IMG/VR virus record: IMGVR_UViG_3300048591_001185
Coordinates: 1-58,221 of that record
Reading direction: 5' to 3' (one strand)
Length of the DNA stretch: 58,221 bases
From: a virus
Within the stretch, counting starts at the first letter, position 1; each line of letters starts with the position of its first letter. The translations under genes were made by a program, and so were the position numbers. Positions 1 to 8,537 of this stretch are shown here, piece by piece. The notes beneath the pieces are model-generated. The model had not been told where the DNA came from. It did no database searches and was given only the letters and a program-made list of their open reading frames with translations.

Positions 1-4
1 TAGA

Positions 5-916
5 GTGCTTAAACAAGAAAATAAGGGCATTGAAGGATTAGATTTTTCTTTAATTAAGACTTGTACAAATAAATTATTAGATATTTGTAACATTCCTAAA
101 ATATCTGTTGGAATAATAGTTTACAACGGTAGTGATTATATTGAGCAGGTTATTAGGTCAATTTATGAAGTGGTGAATCAGGTGATAATAGTTGATGGTG
201 CAGTGAAAGGATATGGTGCTGTAAAACCATATAGCACAGATGGTACTATTGAAAAAATTAAAAAATTAAAAAATGAAATCGATATTTTAGACAAAATTGA
301 GCTTGTTGAGAATGGTGAAAAGTTTTATAAAGATAAAATTGACATGCAAAATGAAATAGCTAAAAGAGTTACTGGGGAATATTATGTTAAAATGGATGCT
401 GATGAGATATGGAAAAAGGAAACATTGTTGGATGCTATTACATATATGAAAGTAAATAATGTTGATGTATTGAGAATGCCATTTTATCATTTTTGGCTAA
501 GTTTTAAGAACATTGCTGTTGATAGTAATGGTAAATGGAGCACTAAACATCCAAGAATATGGAAATGGAATGAAAAATTTAGTCACAAAAATAGTTTCAA
601 TTATTTCCAAGATAAAAATGGTGCCAAAGTATCAGCACCAAATTATAATGAACAAGAATTTAATGGTGACAAAATATATCATTTTGGCTATGTTAGAAAG
701 TTAGAAATATTGAAACAAAAATTAGAATATTATAGAACAAGGGGTATTGAAAAATATTTCACAGATACTGTAACAAAATGGAAGGAATTAAATGATCCAA
801 CTCAACCAACTCAAAAATCTGATTCATGTGCTAAAAAATTTACAGGTGTCTTACCTGATGTTTTAAATGAACATCAATATTTGAATGTTAATGATATAAG
901 AGAATATAATGACTAA
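5..916 (+). CDS. Family 2 (GT-A) glycosyltransferase, possibly 5'-incomplete
   Basis: Likely transfers a sugar from a nucleotide-sugar donor; acceptor unknown. After about 33 residues a GT-A core begins with ISVGIIVYNGSDYIEQVI (typical first strand and helix of family 2 enzymes). A DXD-type metal/donor motif follows at residues 131-134 (DADE, within YYVKMDADEIW). The first in-frame start visible is GTG at 5. No stop lies upstream in the same frame within the window, so the gene may begin earlier and the ribosome binding site cannot be judged. It overlaps the next gene by 8 bases. With the following genes it forms a sugar-decoration cluster directly ahead of the head-tail genes. The family call is firm; the substrate is unknown. 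Confidence 0.8.
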   Translation: MLKQENKGIEGLDFSLIKTCTNKLLDICNIPKISVGIIVYNGSDYIEQVIRSIYEVVNQVIIVDGAVKGYGAVKPYSTDGTIEKIKKLKNEIDILDKIELVENGEKFYKDKIDMQNEIAKRVTGEYYVKMDADEIWKKETLLDAITYMKVNNVDVLRMPFYHFWLSFKNIAVDSNGKWSTKHPRIWKWNEKFSHKNSFNYFQDKNGAKVSAPNYNEQEFNGDKIYHFGYVRKLEILKQKLEYYRTRGIEKYFTDTVTKWKELNDPTQPTQKSDSCAKKFTGVLPDVLNEHQYLNVNDIREYND

Positions 917-2093
917 ACAAATAATGAATATGGTAAATAACACAACTAAGAAAATAATGAACACAATGGAAGTATCTTCAGAAAAAATATTAAATGAAGT
1001 ATCTTCAGAAAAAATATTAAATGAAGTATCTTCAGAAAAAATATTAAATGAGGCAGGGTTAGAGATGATAAAAAGAAATAAAATAAAAAAATTGCCACCT
1101 ATATTAGATGTTGATTTGGAACATCTTGAATTAACATATAATTTTCAACTTAGTAAAAATTATCACAATAATAATGATTTAATTAAAATATGTTTCTATT
1201 CTCATTGCTTAAAAGATTGGAGAACATATATGAATTGGGGTGATTATTGGGTATTAAGGCAGCTACAATTTTATATAACTGAATTATATGGTGATAAAGT
1301 AAAGGTAGTGCCTGAAATTGTAGATGCTGATGTAGTGATATATTTATTTGGTTCAAATTATGATAATATTGATAAAAATAAATTTAATATAATTTGGCAT
1401 TATAGTCACCCTGAAAAAGTGAGCCCTGAAGAAATCAAAAAATATGATTATATGTTTTGTGCCTCAAGTAAATTTATTGATAAAGTGAAAAAATGGAATA
1501 TTGATAAATGTGTATTAGATACAGAACCATTATATGCCTGTACTGATTTTAAGTATAAGTCAAAAGTAAAATATGATATTGATGTTTTGTTTATAGGGAA
1601 TGCAAGAAGTAATTTACAGTATGGTAGAAAATCTATATATGATTTGAACTCAATAGCTAAAGATGAATGGAAGGTTGAATTGTATGGTGCTAAGTGGGAA
1701 TTACCCAGATATATTTATTCTCATAAATGGTATAAGGGCAAATACATACCTTATGATAAGTTGCCTGAAATGTATGCTGGTGCAAAAGTTAATTTAATTG
1801 ATGGACATGAAGAGATGCAAGATGCAGGATTTGTTTCAGCCAAAATATTTGATACAGCAGCAGCTGGTGGAAATATAGTAATGAAATACAATTCAGGAAT
1901 AAAGGAATTGTTTGGTGATAAAATAAAAATGTATCATAATTCCAAAGAGATGTGGCAACTGATTGATGGTGAAATTAAAAAACCAACTTTGAAAAAAGAT
2001 TTGAAAGAGCTGTCAAGAATTGCTAAAAAACACTCATATAAAAAAGTTGTCAAAAGAATATTTGGTGTGATTGAAAGGTATCATAATGGATAA
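909..2093 (+). CDS. GT-B type glycosyltransferase (CgeB/group 1-like) with N-terminal repeats
   Basis: 394 aa. The C-terminal half resembles the group 1/CgeB-like GT-B fold: a strand-turn around YDIDVLFIGNARSN, then YAGAKVNLIDGHEEMQDA and AKIFDTAAAGGNIV, the region that binds the nucleotide sugar in such enzymes. Residues 21-47 are three perfect copies of EVSSEKILN, encoded by a 27-bp tandem repeat. This is a polar, probably helical linker with no known function. The start overlaps the end of the preceding glycosyltransferase. A second GT-B gene of the same type lies at 3948-4931. Donor and acceptor are unknown; virion or surface glycosylation is an inference from position. Confidence 0.72.
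   Translation: MTKQIMNMVNNTTKKIMNTMEVSSEKILNEVSSEKILNEVSSEKILNEAGLEMIKRNKIKKLPPILDVDLEHLELTYNFQLSKNYHNNNDLIKICFYSHCLKDWRTYMNWGDYWVLRQLQFYITELYGDKVKVVPEIVDADVVIYLFGSNYDNIDKNKFNIIWHYSHPEKVSPEEIKKYDYMFCASSKFIDKVKKWNIDKCVLDTEPLYACTDFKYKSKVKYDIDVLFIGNARSNLQYGRKSIYDLNSIAKDEWKVELYGAKWELPRYIYSHKWYKGKYIPYDKLPEMYAGAKVNLIDGHEEMQDAGFVSAKIFDTAAAGGNIVMKYNSGIKELFGDKIKMYHNSKEMWQLIDGEIKKPTLKKDLKELSRIAKKHSYKKVVKRIFGVIERYHNG
969..1049 (+). repeat. Three perfect 27-bp tandem repeats inside a glycosyltransferase gene
   Basis: Units at 969-995, 996-1022 and 1023-1049 are identical and in frame, each coding EVSSEKILN. Perfect identity at the DNA level suggests recent slippage expansion, so copy number may vary between relatives. 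Confidence 0.95.
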
Positions 2094-2661
2094 GAAATAT
2101 GACAAAAATCCAAATACAGTTGAGTCATTGAATTGGCTATATTCCAAAAGATGGTCACCAGCATCTGAAAGAGAAAATGATTGGATGTATCCGTACATTG
2201 ATAAGCTATTGAAGGAAAATAATTTTGAAAAGATTTTAGAAGTTGGGTGTGGATTTGGTAAAACACTTTCATATATACAAAAGAAAATTCAAAACAAAGC
2301 TATATTAAAAGGCACTGACATTAATAAAATAGCAATGGAAAAAGGTGCTGAATATTATGATGGAATTATTTTTGAACAAGCCAATTATGAAACTGTAAAG
2401 GAAAATGAAGTTTGGGATTTCATTATTTGTTCTCAAACTCTTGAACATGTTGACAATCCTGTATTAATGATTAACAATATGAAAAGTGCTTTGAAGGAAA
2501 AAGGAACATTGTTGATAACAGTGCCCTGGCCAAAATCTAATTTAGACAATGGAGTGAAAGCACATTATTGGAGATTTTATGATTCAGATTTTAAGAAATT
2601 ATTGCCTGGATGTAAGGTGGAAAAATCAACAACAAGGATGGTAGTCATATGGACAAAATAA
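2086..2661 (+). CDS. Class I SAM-dependent methyltransferase
   Basis: 191 aa from ATG 2086. An alternative TTG start at 2071 would add five residues, but GAAAGG just before 2086 favours the ATG. Motif I is LEVGCGFGKT (residues about 51-60), the SAM-binding glycine loop. SQTLEHVDNP (about 117-126) is the motif III region typical of methyltransf_11/UbiE-like enzymes. VPWP follows, as in methyltransferases encoded in sugar clusters. The start overlaps the preceding glycosyltransferase by 8 bases, and the stop overlaps the next gene, so the cluster is translationally coupled. The methyl acceptor is unknown; a sugar or glycan is inferred from the neighbours. Confidence 0.8.
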   Translation: MDKKYDKNPNTVESLNWLYSKRWSPASERENDWMYPYIDKLLKENNFEKILEVGCGFGKTLSYIQKKIQNKAILKGTDINKIAMEKGAEYYDGIIFEQANYETVKENEVWDFIICSQTLEHVDNPVLMINNMKSALKEKGTLLITVPWPKSNLDNGVKAHYWRFYDSDFKKLLPGCKVEKSTTRMVVIWTK

Positions 2662-3446
2662 ATTATTATGATACAGATTTGGTGAATAAGATAATTGCCA
2701 ATTGGAAGTATAAAAAAATTGATGTATGTATATCAACTTACAATAGAAAATCATATTTGGAAAAAGTGGTGAACAGTTTATTGGCTTCAAGTCAATACAT
2801 AGGAAATATAATTGTTGCTGATGATGGCAGTGATGATGGCAGTTTAGAGCTATTGGAAAGCATGTTGAAAAGGGGCAAGATACAAAAGTTGATTAAGTGT
2901 AATAGAATTGGAACAGCTAATGTGCTCAATGCAGCAATAAATAATAGTGAATCTGAAATCATATTAATAAGCAATGATGATATGTATTTCCATAGACATT
3001 GGCAATATGCTGTAATGTATGCCTTTGAAAATTTAGAAGAATGTGGAATGGTTACAATATATGATTATGCCAAAGCATCAATGAGAGAAGATGGATTTAT
3101 AAAGGTTGATGATAATTTTGACTTAATAAAAAGAAGTGGAATGGGGTGTACAGCAATTAAGAAAGAAATGTTTGATATGGTTTGTGGATTTAATTTGCCT
3201 GCTAAAAATAAGATGGGATTTTTTGCCAGTACATTTTGTGAAAAAATAAAAAAATTGGAATGTAAAAATAAACTTCATTATATAACAAGACCAAATTTTG
3301 CAACTCATATTGACCACCCAAAAAATAGTTTATGTGATAGGGATATATTGGAGCAGTACAATCAATTTAGGTCAGAGAATAAAAAAGGAAAATCAACAAA
3401 AAATTATCTCAATCAATATAATATAAAGGAAACAGGCAATGAGTGA
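2649..3446 (+). CDS. Family 2 (GT-A) glycosyltransferase
   Basis: 265 aa. The GT-A fold is recognisable from IDVCISTYNRKSYLEKVVNS, then IIVADDGSDDGS (donor-binding acidic loop), then ISNDDMYFH with N109-D110-D111 as the DXD-like metal site. The domain is of ordinary length for a soluble family 2 enzyme, with no membrane segment. It overlaps the methyltransferases on both sides (2649-2661 and 3439-3446). Substrate not predictable. Confidence 0.83.
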   Translation: MDKINYYDTDLVNKIIANWKYKKIDVCISTYNRKSYLEKVVNSLLASSQYIGNIIVADDGSDDGSLELLESMLKRGKIQKLIKCNRIGTANVLNAAINNSESEIILISNDDMYFHRHWQYAVMYAFENLEECGMVTIYDYAKASMREDGFIKVDDNFDLIKRSGMGCTAIKKEMFDMVCGFNLPAKNKMGFFASTFCEKIKKLECKNKLHYITRPNFATHIDHPKNSLCDRDILEQYNQFRSENKKGKSTKNYLNQYNIKETGNE

Positions 3447-3966
3447 AATTATTAAACTAAATATTGGAGCAGGTGGAACAAAGAAAGATGGATTTGTTTC
3501 AGTTGATGCTTTTAATAAAAAGGCAGACATACTTGCACCAGCAAATGATACTGGATTTAGTGATGATTCAATTGATGAAATTTTTAGTTCACATATGATA
3601 GAACATATTGACAGAGCCCAACTGCCTGATGTTTTATCACATTGGTACAACATTTTAAAAAAGGGTGGTAAGGTTCATATATTAGTACCCAATGCTCAAT
3701 TGTATTTGAAAGAATGGTTGGCTGCTGTTGAAAGAAAGGATTGGGAACATTTAGAAGGTTGGGGCACCAGATGGATAATGGGATTTGAAGGCAAAGGAAC
3801 TGGAATGTATCATGTAAATTTATTCCACCCAGAAACATTAAAAAGAGCACTTGAGAAAATAGGATTCAAAGTTGAATCTTGTGGTGCAGTACCAACCAGA
3901 GTCAAATCAATGACTCATTTTGAGTACAGAAACAATGGAGACATAGAATGCATAGCAATAAAATAA
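3439..3966 (+). CDS. SAM-dependent methyltransferase (glycan-cluster type)
   Basis: 175 aa. The N-terminus LNIGAGGTKKDGFVSVD is the SAM loop of a compact family often found beside glycosyltransferases. SSHMIEHID (H52 region) and LKKGGKVHILVPN match the later core motifs. There is no target-recognition extension, so it probably acts on a small molecule, glycan or protein rather than DNA; this is inference. It overlaps neighbours at both ends, in keeping with one operon. Confidence 0.78.
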   Translation: MSEIIKLNIGAGGTKKDGFVSVDAFNKKADILAPANDTGFSDDSIDEIFSSHMIEHIDRAQLPDVLSHWYNILKKGGKVHILVPNAQLYLKEWLAAVERKDWEHLEGWGTRWIMGFEGKGTGMYHVNLFHPETLKRALEKIGFKVESCGAVPTRVKSMTHFEYRNNGDIECIAIK

Positions 3967-4931
3967 ATATAATGTATTTGGGTGCTTTTGGAAAACATTG
4001 TTCAGATTCTTACAGGTTGAAAGGAATAAAAGAAAGTGGAATGTACAATTTGGTATGTTGGTTAGATTATAGAGAATTGCACAAACAACATGGTGATAAT
4101 TTTGTTTACAAGATTAATGAAATGATTGGTGATAATGAGCCTGATGTTTTATTGATAAACAAAGGTGAGCTAATAACTGGTGACCATATAAAATATTGGA
4201 AAGAAAATTTTGAAAATTTGGTTGTTGCTTATTGGTATGGTGATATGAGAGATGGAATATCAGAATATGTGCTTGATAAAATTTCAGGAATTGATTTATT
4301 CCTTACCAATTGTGATGAAGATTGGTATGTTGATGAGATAAGTAAATTGGGTATTGATAAGCATAGAATATTTTTCAGTCATACAGCAACTGACTGTGAT
4401 ACATTTAAGCAACAAAATGTAGAAAAGCAATATGATATAATATTTTTTGGTGGCAATTATAAGAATAAATTTGACCACAGTGAAATAAGAACTAATTACA
4501 TACAAAGACTTATTAATTCAGGCAAGTATAGTATAAAAATATTTGGGTTGAATTGGAATACATTAGGTGCTGCTGAAAGACCAGTGTATGGTGATACATT
4601 TTCTAAGCAGGCCAGCAAAGCAAAAATAATACTTGGGTTCAGTTCATATCTTGATAGAAATCATTACACCAGCAATAGAATTTGGAACAGTATGGCTTGT
4701 GGATTTCATTTGACTCATTATTTTAAGGGCATTGAAGATTATTTTGAGAATGGAAAAGATTTAGTTTGGTTTGATACTTATGAAGAGATGGACAAACAAA
4801 TTGATTATTATTTGAAAAATAAAAAAGAAAGAAATGAAATATTTTTAAAGGGCAGGGAAAACATATGTAACAATCATACATATAAAAATAGGGCAATTGA
4901 AATGTATAAAATTTTCAAAAAATTTTTATAG
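3948..4931 (+). CDS. GT-B type glycosyltransferase (CgeB-like)
   Basis: 327 aa. The fold reads as GT-B. The N-terminal domain opens with INIMYLGAFGKHCSDSYR, and the C-terminal domain has DIIFFGGNYKNKFDHSEIR, KAKIILGFSSYLDRNHYT and RIWNSMACGFHLTHYF. This is the same arrangement as the gene at 909-2093 and typical of CgeB/glyco_trans_1_2 proteins. It starts inside the end of the preceding methyltransferase gene. Function in the phage unknown. Confidence 0.7.
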   Translation: MHSNKINIMYLGAFGKHCSDSYRLKGIKESGMYNLVCWLDYRELHKQHGDNFVYKINEMIGDNEPDVLLINKGELITGDHIKYWKENFENLVVAYWYGDMRDGISEYVLDKISGIDLFLTNCDEDWYVDEISKLGIDKHRIFFSHTATDCDTFKQQNVEKQYDIIFFGGNYKNKFDHSEIRTNYIQRLINSGKYSIKIFGLNWNTLGAAERPVYGDTFSKQASKAKIILGFSSYLDRNHYTSNRIWNSMACGFHLTHYFKGIEDYFENGKDLVWFDTYEEMDKQIDYYLKNKKERNEIFLKGRENICNNHTYKNRAIEMYKIFKKFL

Positions 4932-4940
4932 GATAATGAC

Positions 4941-5465
4941 ATGCTGAGACTGAAATATTTATATAAAGATAACTGTTCATGGCAAAATCTTGAATTTCTA
5001 AGGAATACAAGAAGTCACCCAAATATCATTGAAAATGTATTTCATAGCAAAAAAATTACAAGAATAGAACAAGAAGAATGGTATGAAAAAGATTATTCAG
5101 CTGACCCAAATTATATGATATGGATTGTTTATGATGATGATAAACAATCCCCAATAGCTTATATACAATATCACTTGGAAAGCCTGATACACAGAAGATG
5201 TAATGTTGGATATGTTATTTCACCTGAATATTCATGTGTTTCAAATAATTATGATAAAAAAGTAATAAAAGAAATGATTAAAAATGTTAAAGGTTGGAAG
5301 GATGAAATACATAGACTTGAAACTAAAATTTTTACAACAGATAAAATTAGAATTGAGAAATTAACTGATTGTGGGTTTGAAATTGATGGAATTATTAGAG
5401 ATTACATTTTTAAAGATAGTGAATATAGAGATGTTTATTTGCTGTCATATTTATTAGGTTCTTAA
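4941..5465 (+). CDS. GNAT-like N-acetyltransferase
   Basis: 174 aa. The pattern fits the GNAT fold: WIVYDDDKQSPIAYIQYHLE (strands 2-4), NVGYVISPEYSC (strand 4 into the acetyl-CoA loop region), then LETKIFTTDKIRIEKLTDCGFEIDGIIRDYI, the usual strand 5, helix and 'GF..G' ending. The pyrophosphate-binding loop is not canonical, so this is moderate evidence. Last gene of the sugar cluster; it may acetylate an amino-sugar or a virion protein (inference). Confidence 0.6.
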   Translation: MLRLKYLYKDNCSWQNLEFLRNTRSHPNIIENVFHSKKITRIEQEEWYEKDYSADPNYMIWIVYDDDKQSPIAYIQYHLESLIHRRCNVGYVISPEYSCVSNNYDKKVIKEMIKNVKGWKDEIHRLETKIFTTDKIRIEKLTDCGFEIDGIIRDYIFKDSEYRDVYLLSYLLGS

Positions 5466-5553
5466 ATAGTATGTTAATATTGCTGTTTTAAGGTTCATAG
5501 GGTATTTTTAGGTTATATTTATTTCAGTTATTAAAAAAGGAAAATTAGATAAA

Positions 5554-6186
5554 ATGTCATTTTATAGTGATAAAACAAAGGCAGTTAATTTAGCTGGTGT
5601 TAGTGCTGATGTTATAATTGATGAGATGCAAGAAATGATTGACTCATGGATTGATACTACCATTAAGTGGGATGGATTTGGTAGTTCAGTATCTATTACT
5701 GAATATTATAATATTGATAAAATGTTACAATCTGAAATAATTTTGAAACATTTTCCTGTGGTATCTATTTCAGAAATTATTGATAATGCTCAAAGTGATG
5801 CACCAAGAATAATTTCTTTAGGTTCATATACATTTGATTCAGAAAGTGGAATTGTGCAATTAAAAAATTATGTAGATGAATATGATGATGGTACATATGC
5901 TGTGCATTATTTTACAAAAGGTAAATCAGCTGTAAAAATTACTTATGTATATGGTTTTACTACAGTGCCTGATGTTATTACAAAATTAGCAACATTCTTA
6001 TTAGCAAAATGGGCAAAGATAAAAGGCATACAGGCATCAGCAGATATTGAAAATTTAAAGTCAATAAGAATTGGTGATTATTCTGAAAGTTATGATTTAG
6101 GATTTATGAATGTTAAAAGTGAATTTGATAGTATAATTGAACCAATGATTAAAAGAGTACAGGCATATTATTCTGATGGAGTGTAA
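5554..6186 (+). CDS. Head-tail connector protein (gp6-like)
   Basis: 210 aa. Start ATG 5554 follows AAAAAAGGAAAA. The helical N-terminus (SADVIIDEMQEMIDSWIDTTIKW) and the strand-rich middle, ending in a helix (VITKLATFLLAKWAKI), match the layout of gp6-like connectors, which sit below the portal. The call rests on this and on position: it is followed by a closure protein, a gp10-like protein, a terminator-like gene and the tail tube, the standard siphovirus order. Confidence 0.6.
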   Translation: MSFYSDKTKAVNLAGVSADVIIDEMQEMIDSWIDTTIKWDGFGSSVSITEYYNIDKMLQSEIILKHFPVVSISEIIDNAQSDAPRIISLGSYTFDSESGIVQLKNYVDEYDDGTYAVHYFTKGKSAVKITYVYGFTTVPDVITKLATFLLAKWAKIKGIQASADIENLKSIRIGDYSESYDLGFMNVKSEFDSIIEPMIKRVQAYYSDGV

Positions 6187-6190
6187 TTGA

Positions 6191-6580
6191 ATGAAAACAA
6201 TACCAAATAGATTATTGAATAAAAGTGTAACAATAACAAAGTTTATTCAAACAGTGAATAATACAGGTGATGTTAGCAATACAAGAACTGTTGTATCAAC
6301 TGGTGTTAAGATGAGAATAAACTTAAATAAAACTAATAATTCAGAATATGGCAATAATGAGTCAGGTAAATTTGCCACCAGTACTCACAAGGCATTCAGC
6401 AATATAGGCATTGATATTAACATAGGATATTTTATTGAAGATGGTAATAAGACTTATAGTGTTGATGCTATTGACTTTGAACCTGGTGGTGAAATTAGTC
6501 ATCATTATGAAATAGGAATAACATTAATTCAGCCAGAACAAACTGGAATTGTAGAATCACCTTTATATATTGGAGAATAA
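6191..6580 (+). CDS. Head closure / head-tail joining protein
   Basis: 129 aa. A small beta-rich protein: RLLNKSVTITKFIQT, STGVKMRINLNK, then NIGYFIEDGNKTYSVDAIDFEPG and HHYEIGITLI. The 'G..I...G..Y.V..I.......H.E' ending is typical of SPP1 gp16/HK97 gp7-type adaptor rings, which close the portal after packaging. The start follows GGAG four codons after the connector gene. Confidence 0.6.
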   Translation: MKTIPNRLLNKSVTITKFIQTVNNTGDVSNTRTVVSTGVKMRINLNKTNNSEYGNNESGKFATSTHKAFSNIGIDINIGYFIEDGNKTYSVDAIDFEPGGEISHHYEIGITLIQPEQTGIVESPLYIGE

Positions 6581-6581
6581 T

Positions 6582-7055
6582 ATGCCAAGTGTACTTTCTG
6601 GATTCAAAGGTACAGCTGGTGGAAAATTTGGTTTCACTGTAAGTGGTGGTCAATCAGCAATTAAAAAATTAGAAAATTATGCCAATACAAGCAGAACAAA
6701 ATTATTGGTTGCTGTTAAAAAATCATTAATAACAGTTGAAGCTGAAGCAATTAGATTAGTCACTGGTGGGACATATTGGAAAAATCCTATTGATACCAGA
6801 AGGATGATTGGTTCAATAACAAATCAACTTGTAACATTTAGTGCTGTAAAGATTGAAGGTAAAGTTGGAACTAATGTTGAATATGCTATTTATGTACATG
6901 AAGGAACTGAGATGATGGCAAAAGGTGCTAAAAATAGAAGCAAAGGTACTGATGATAAAGGCAAAAGACCATTTTTAACAGATGCACTTGAAAATAAAAA
7001 ATTAGAGATAACAGCAATGATTATTGAAGCATATAAATTAGACATATACAAATGA
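6582..7055 (+). CDS. HK97 gp10-like neck/tail-completion protein
   Basis: 157 aa from ATG 6582, with GGAGAATA just upstream; an in-frame TTG at 6570 is less likely. The helix-rich N-terminus (KKSLITVEAEAIRLVTGG) is followed by the family signature DTRRMIGSI, KVGTNVEYAIYVHEGTE and KRPFLTDALE: the 'Y...VE.GT...a.PFl..a' block of HK97 gp10-like proteins. These form part of the neck in long-tailed phages. Confidence 0.78.
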   Translation: MPSVLSGFKGTAGGKFGFTVSGGQSAIKKLENYANTSRTKLLVAVKKSLITVEAEAIRLVTGGTYWKNPIDTRRMIGSITNQLVTFSAVKIEGKVGTNVEYAIYVHEGTEMMAKGAKNRSKGTDDKGKRPFLTDALENKKLEITAMIIEAYKLDIYK

Positions 7056-7528
7056 ATGAATTAGAAAGTAAATCAGAAATATTATATTCATCAATTTACA
7101 GCATATTAAAAAATGATGATACGAACACAGGTAAAACTGTTAGAGAAATAAATTTTTATGTAGCAGACAGGATTGTTAGAAAATATTTAAGACACAATTT
7201 TGGCAATCCTAAAATATTGATGGAAATAACTGAACAAGTTTCAAATTTAGGTTTACCAACAGCAAAATATTTATTAGAATTAACAGCTGTTGTTGATGAA
7301 ACTGAAAACTATGCTTTAACAATCATAGATAGAATATGTTCAAGGATTGAATTTTTATTTAATAAAAAACAAACATCAATAAATCTTGTTTATCCAAGCA
7401 AAAATTTAAGATGTAGAACAATAAATAAAATGTCTGCAATACCATCATATGATGGTTTAGAAAAAGTACATAAGAAAAACATCATATTTGATATTATAGT
7501 TGATGATGAAAATTTAGAATGTAATTAA
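7052..7528 (+). CDS. Probable tail terminator protein
   Basis: 158 aa, overlapping the preceding stop (ATGA). No family signature was recognised. The alternating strands and helices (YLLELTAVVDETENYALTI, KKNIIFDIIVDDENLE) and the place between the gp10-like gene and the tail tube fit a tail terminator (lambda gpU/HK97 gp11 role). This is a positional inference. Confidence 0.42.
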   Translation: MNELESKSEILYSSIYSILKNDDTNTGKTVREINFYVADRIVRKYLRHNFGNPKILMEITEQVSNLGLPTAKYLLELTAVVDETENYALTIIDRICSRIEFLFNKKQTSINLVYPSKNLRCRTINKMSAIPSYDGLEKVHKKNIIFDIIVDDENLECN

Positions 7529-7560
7529 TAAAAAAATACTAATAAAATGGAGAAAATAAA

Positions 7561-8010
7561 ATGATTCAATTTGGTATGGCAACAATGCTTTTTGGTGGTG
7601 AAGAAATAGGATGCTTACAAGGTGTGAGCTTAGATTTTTCTTTTAACACTGCTGAATTATACTGTGGTAATGGAATATTTCCACAAGATGTAAGGGTACA
7701 CTCAGGTACAATCACTGGTAATGCTGAGTTTGCAGATTTAACAGCAACAGCTTTTGAAAAAATTCTTGGTGGTACAAGAGTTAATGATACAATATCATTA
7801 ACTGAATCCACTAAACCATCAACTTTTGCTATGGTAACTACATTGGTAACTGATGGTGTTAGTTTTGTTGTAACATTCCCTGCAGTTAGGTCAACAAAAC
7901 TTTCTTTGGCTTTTGTTAGAGATGGGCATTTAATTCCTAATTTTGATTTTTCAATTGAGGCTGATGCTAATGGAAGTGTAGCAACTATTGATGTTGGTGA
8001 TGTATCTTAA
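7561..8010 (+). CDS. Major tail tube protein
   Basis: 149 aa. Beta-rich with few charged residues and a pattern seen in tail tube proteins: MATMLFGGEEIGCLQGVSLD, SGTITGNAEFADLTATAFEKI, TKLSLAFVRDGHLIPNFDFS. It directly precedes the tail chaperones and tape measure, the fixed position of the tube gene in siphoviruses. Preceded by AATGGAGAAAATAA, a good ribosome site for a highly expressed gene. Confidence 0.65.
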   Translation: MIQFGMATMLFGGEEIGCLQGVSLDFSFNTAELYCGNGIFPQDVRVHSGTITGNAEFADLTATAFEKILGGTRVNDTISLTESTKPSTFAMVTTLVTDGVSFVVTFPAVRSTKLSLAFVRDGHLIPNFDFSIEADANGSVATIDVGDVS

Positions 8011-8017
8011 AAATGCT

Positions 8018-8108
8018 GTAAGACAGGCAGGTTGTTATAGAAGTGTTTTTGCCTGGACACTGAAATAGCAGCTTGTTCTGTCTAATTATTTTATCAGGCA
8101 ATCAGGCA
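8018..8108 (+). promoter_or_regulatory. Structured non-coding gap after the tail tube gene
   Basis: The gap 8011-8126 holds interlocking complementary words. AGACAG (8021-8026) can pair with CTGTCT (8079-8084). CAGGCA near 8024 and again near 8096 and 8104 can each pair with TGCCTG near 8051. AGTGT (8042-8046) can pair with ACACT (8057-8061). There is no clean U-run, so it is not a simple terminator. It could tune transcription or mRNA stability between the abundant tube protein and the chaperones. Low confidence. Confidence 0.3.
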
Positions 8109-8126
8109 AATTAAGGAAATAAAAAA

Positions 8127-8537
8127 ATGAGTACAGAAAAAGAAGTAAATGAAATTTTAGGGTTTGGTGAAGAATTAGAAGTGTTGGTTGGTGTTGATAA
8201 AGACACAAAAGAAAAATTAACCAAAAAATATCACTTTTCACCAGTTCCATTAAAGAAAATTCCAGCATTAATGAATTTATTGAATGCATTCTTTTTAGCA
8301 TCAGAAAAAAATGATTGGAATGAAGATATAATCAAAAAATGTTCAAAGATGTTAAAGATGTCATTAGAAAAAATGCACCCAGATATAAGTGATGAAGAAA
8401 TTGAAAACAATTTCAGTCTTGGTGCCTTAGCTAAAGGCATAAGCATTGTTATGGATATCAATGATTTTTTATCACAAATGCAGAAGATGAATCAAAAAAT
8501 GGTAGTCAACAATCCACTGACATCAAACAAGGCATAA
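8127..8537 (+). CDS. Tail assembly chaperone, short form (gpG-like)
   Basis: 136 aa, mainly helical and acidic (NEILGFGEELEVLVG..., LKKIPALMNLLNAFFLAS, FSLGALAKGISIVMDINDFL). Start ATG 8127 follows TTAAGGAAA. Between the tail tube and tape measure nearly all long-tailed phages have a chaperone pair in which the short form is made by normal reading and a longer form by frameshifting. This gene has that position, size and a slippery site near its end (8465-8471). It coats the tape measure before tube assembly. Confidence 0.72.
   Translation: MSTEKEVNEILGFGEELEVLVGVDKDTKEKLTKKYHFSPVPLKKIPALMNLLNAFFLASEKNDWNEDIIKKCSKMLKMSLEKMHPDISDEEIENNFSLGALAKGISIVMDINDFLSQMQKMNQKMVVNNPLTSNKA
8465..8471 (+). 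promoter_or_regulatory. Programmed -1 ribosomal frameshift site T TTT TTA
   Basis: In the zero frame the codons are GAT TTT TTA, giving the canonical X XXY YYZ heptamer T TTT TTA. Shifting back one base enters the -1 frame exactly where it becomes open. This is the only heptamer of this form seen in the overlap between 8465 and 8537. Confidence 0.72.

Noticed and set aside
969-1049. CRISPR-like repeat
   Set aside because: Three perfect units directly adjoining, in frame within a gene, without spacers.
8494-8500. A AAA AAT as an alternative slippery site in the chaperone gene
   Set aside because: Not in the X XXY YYZ phase for the zero frame; T TTT TTA at 8465 is in phase.
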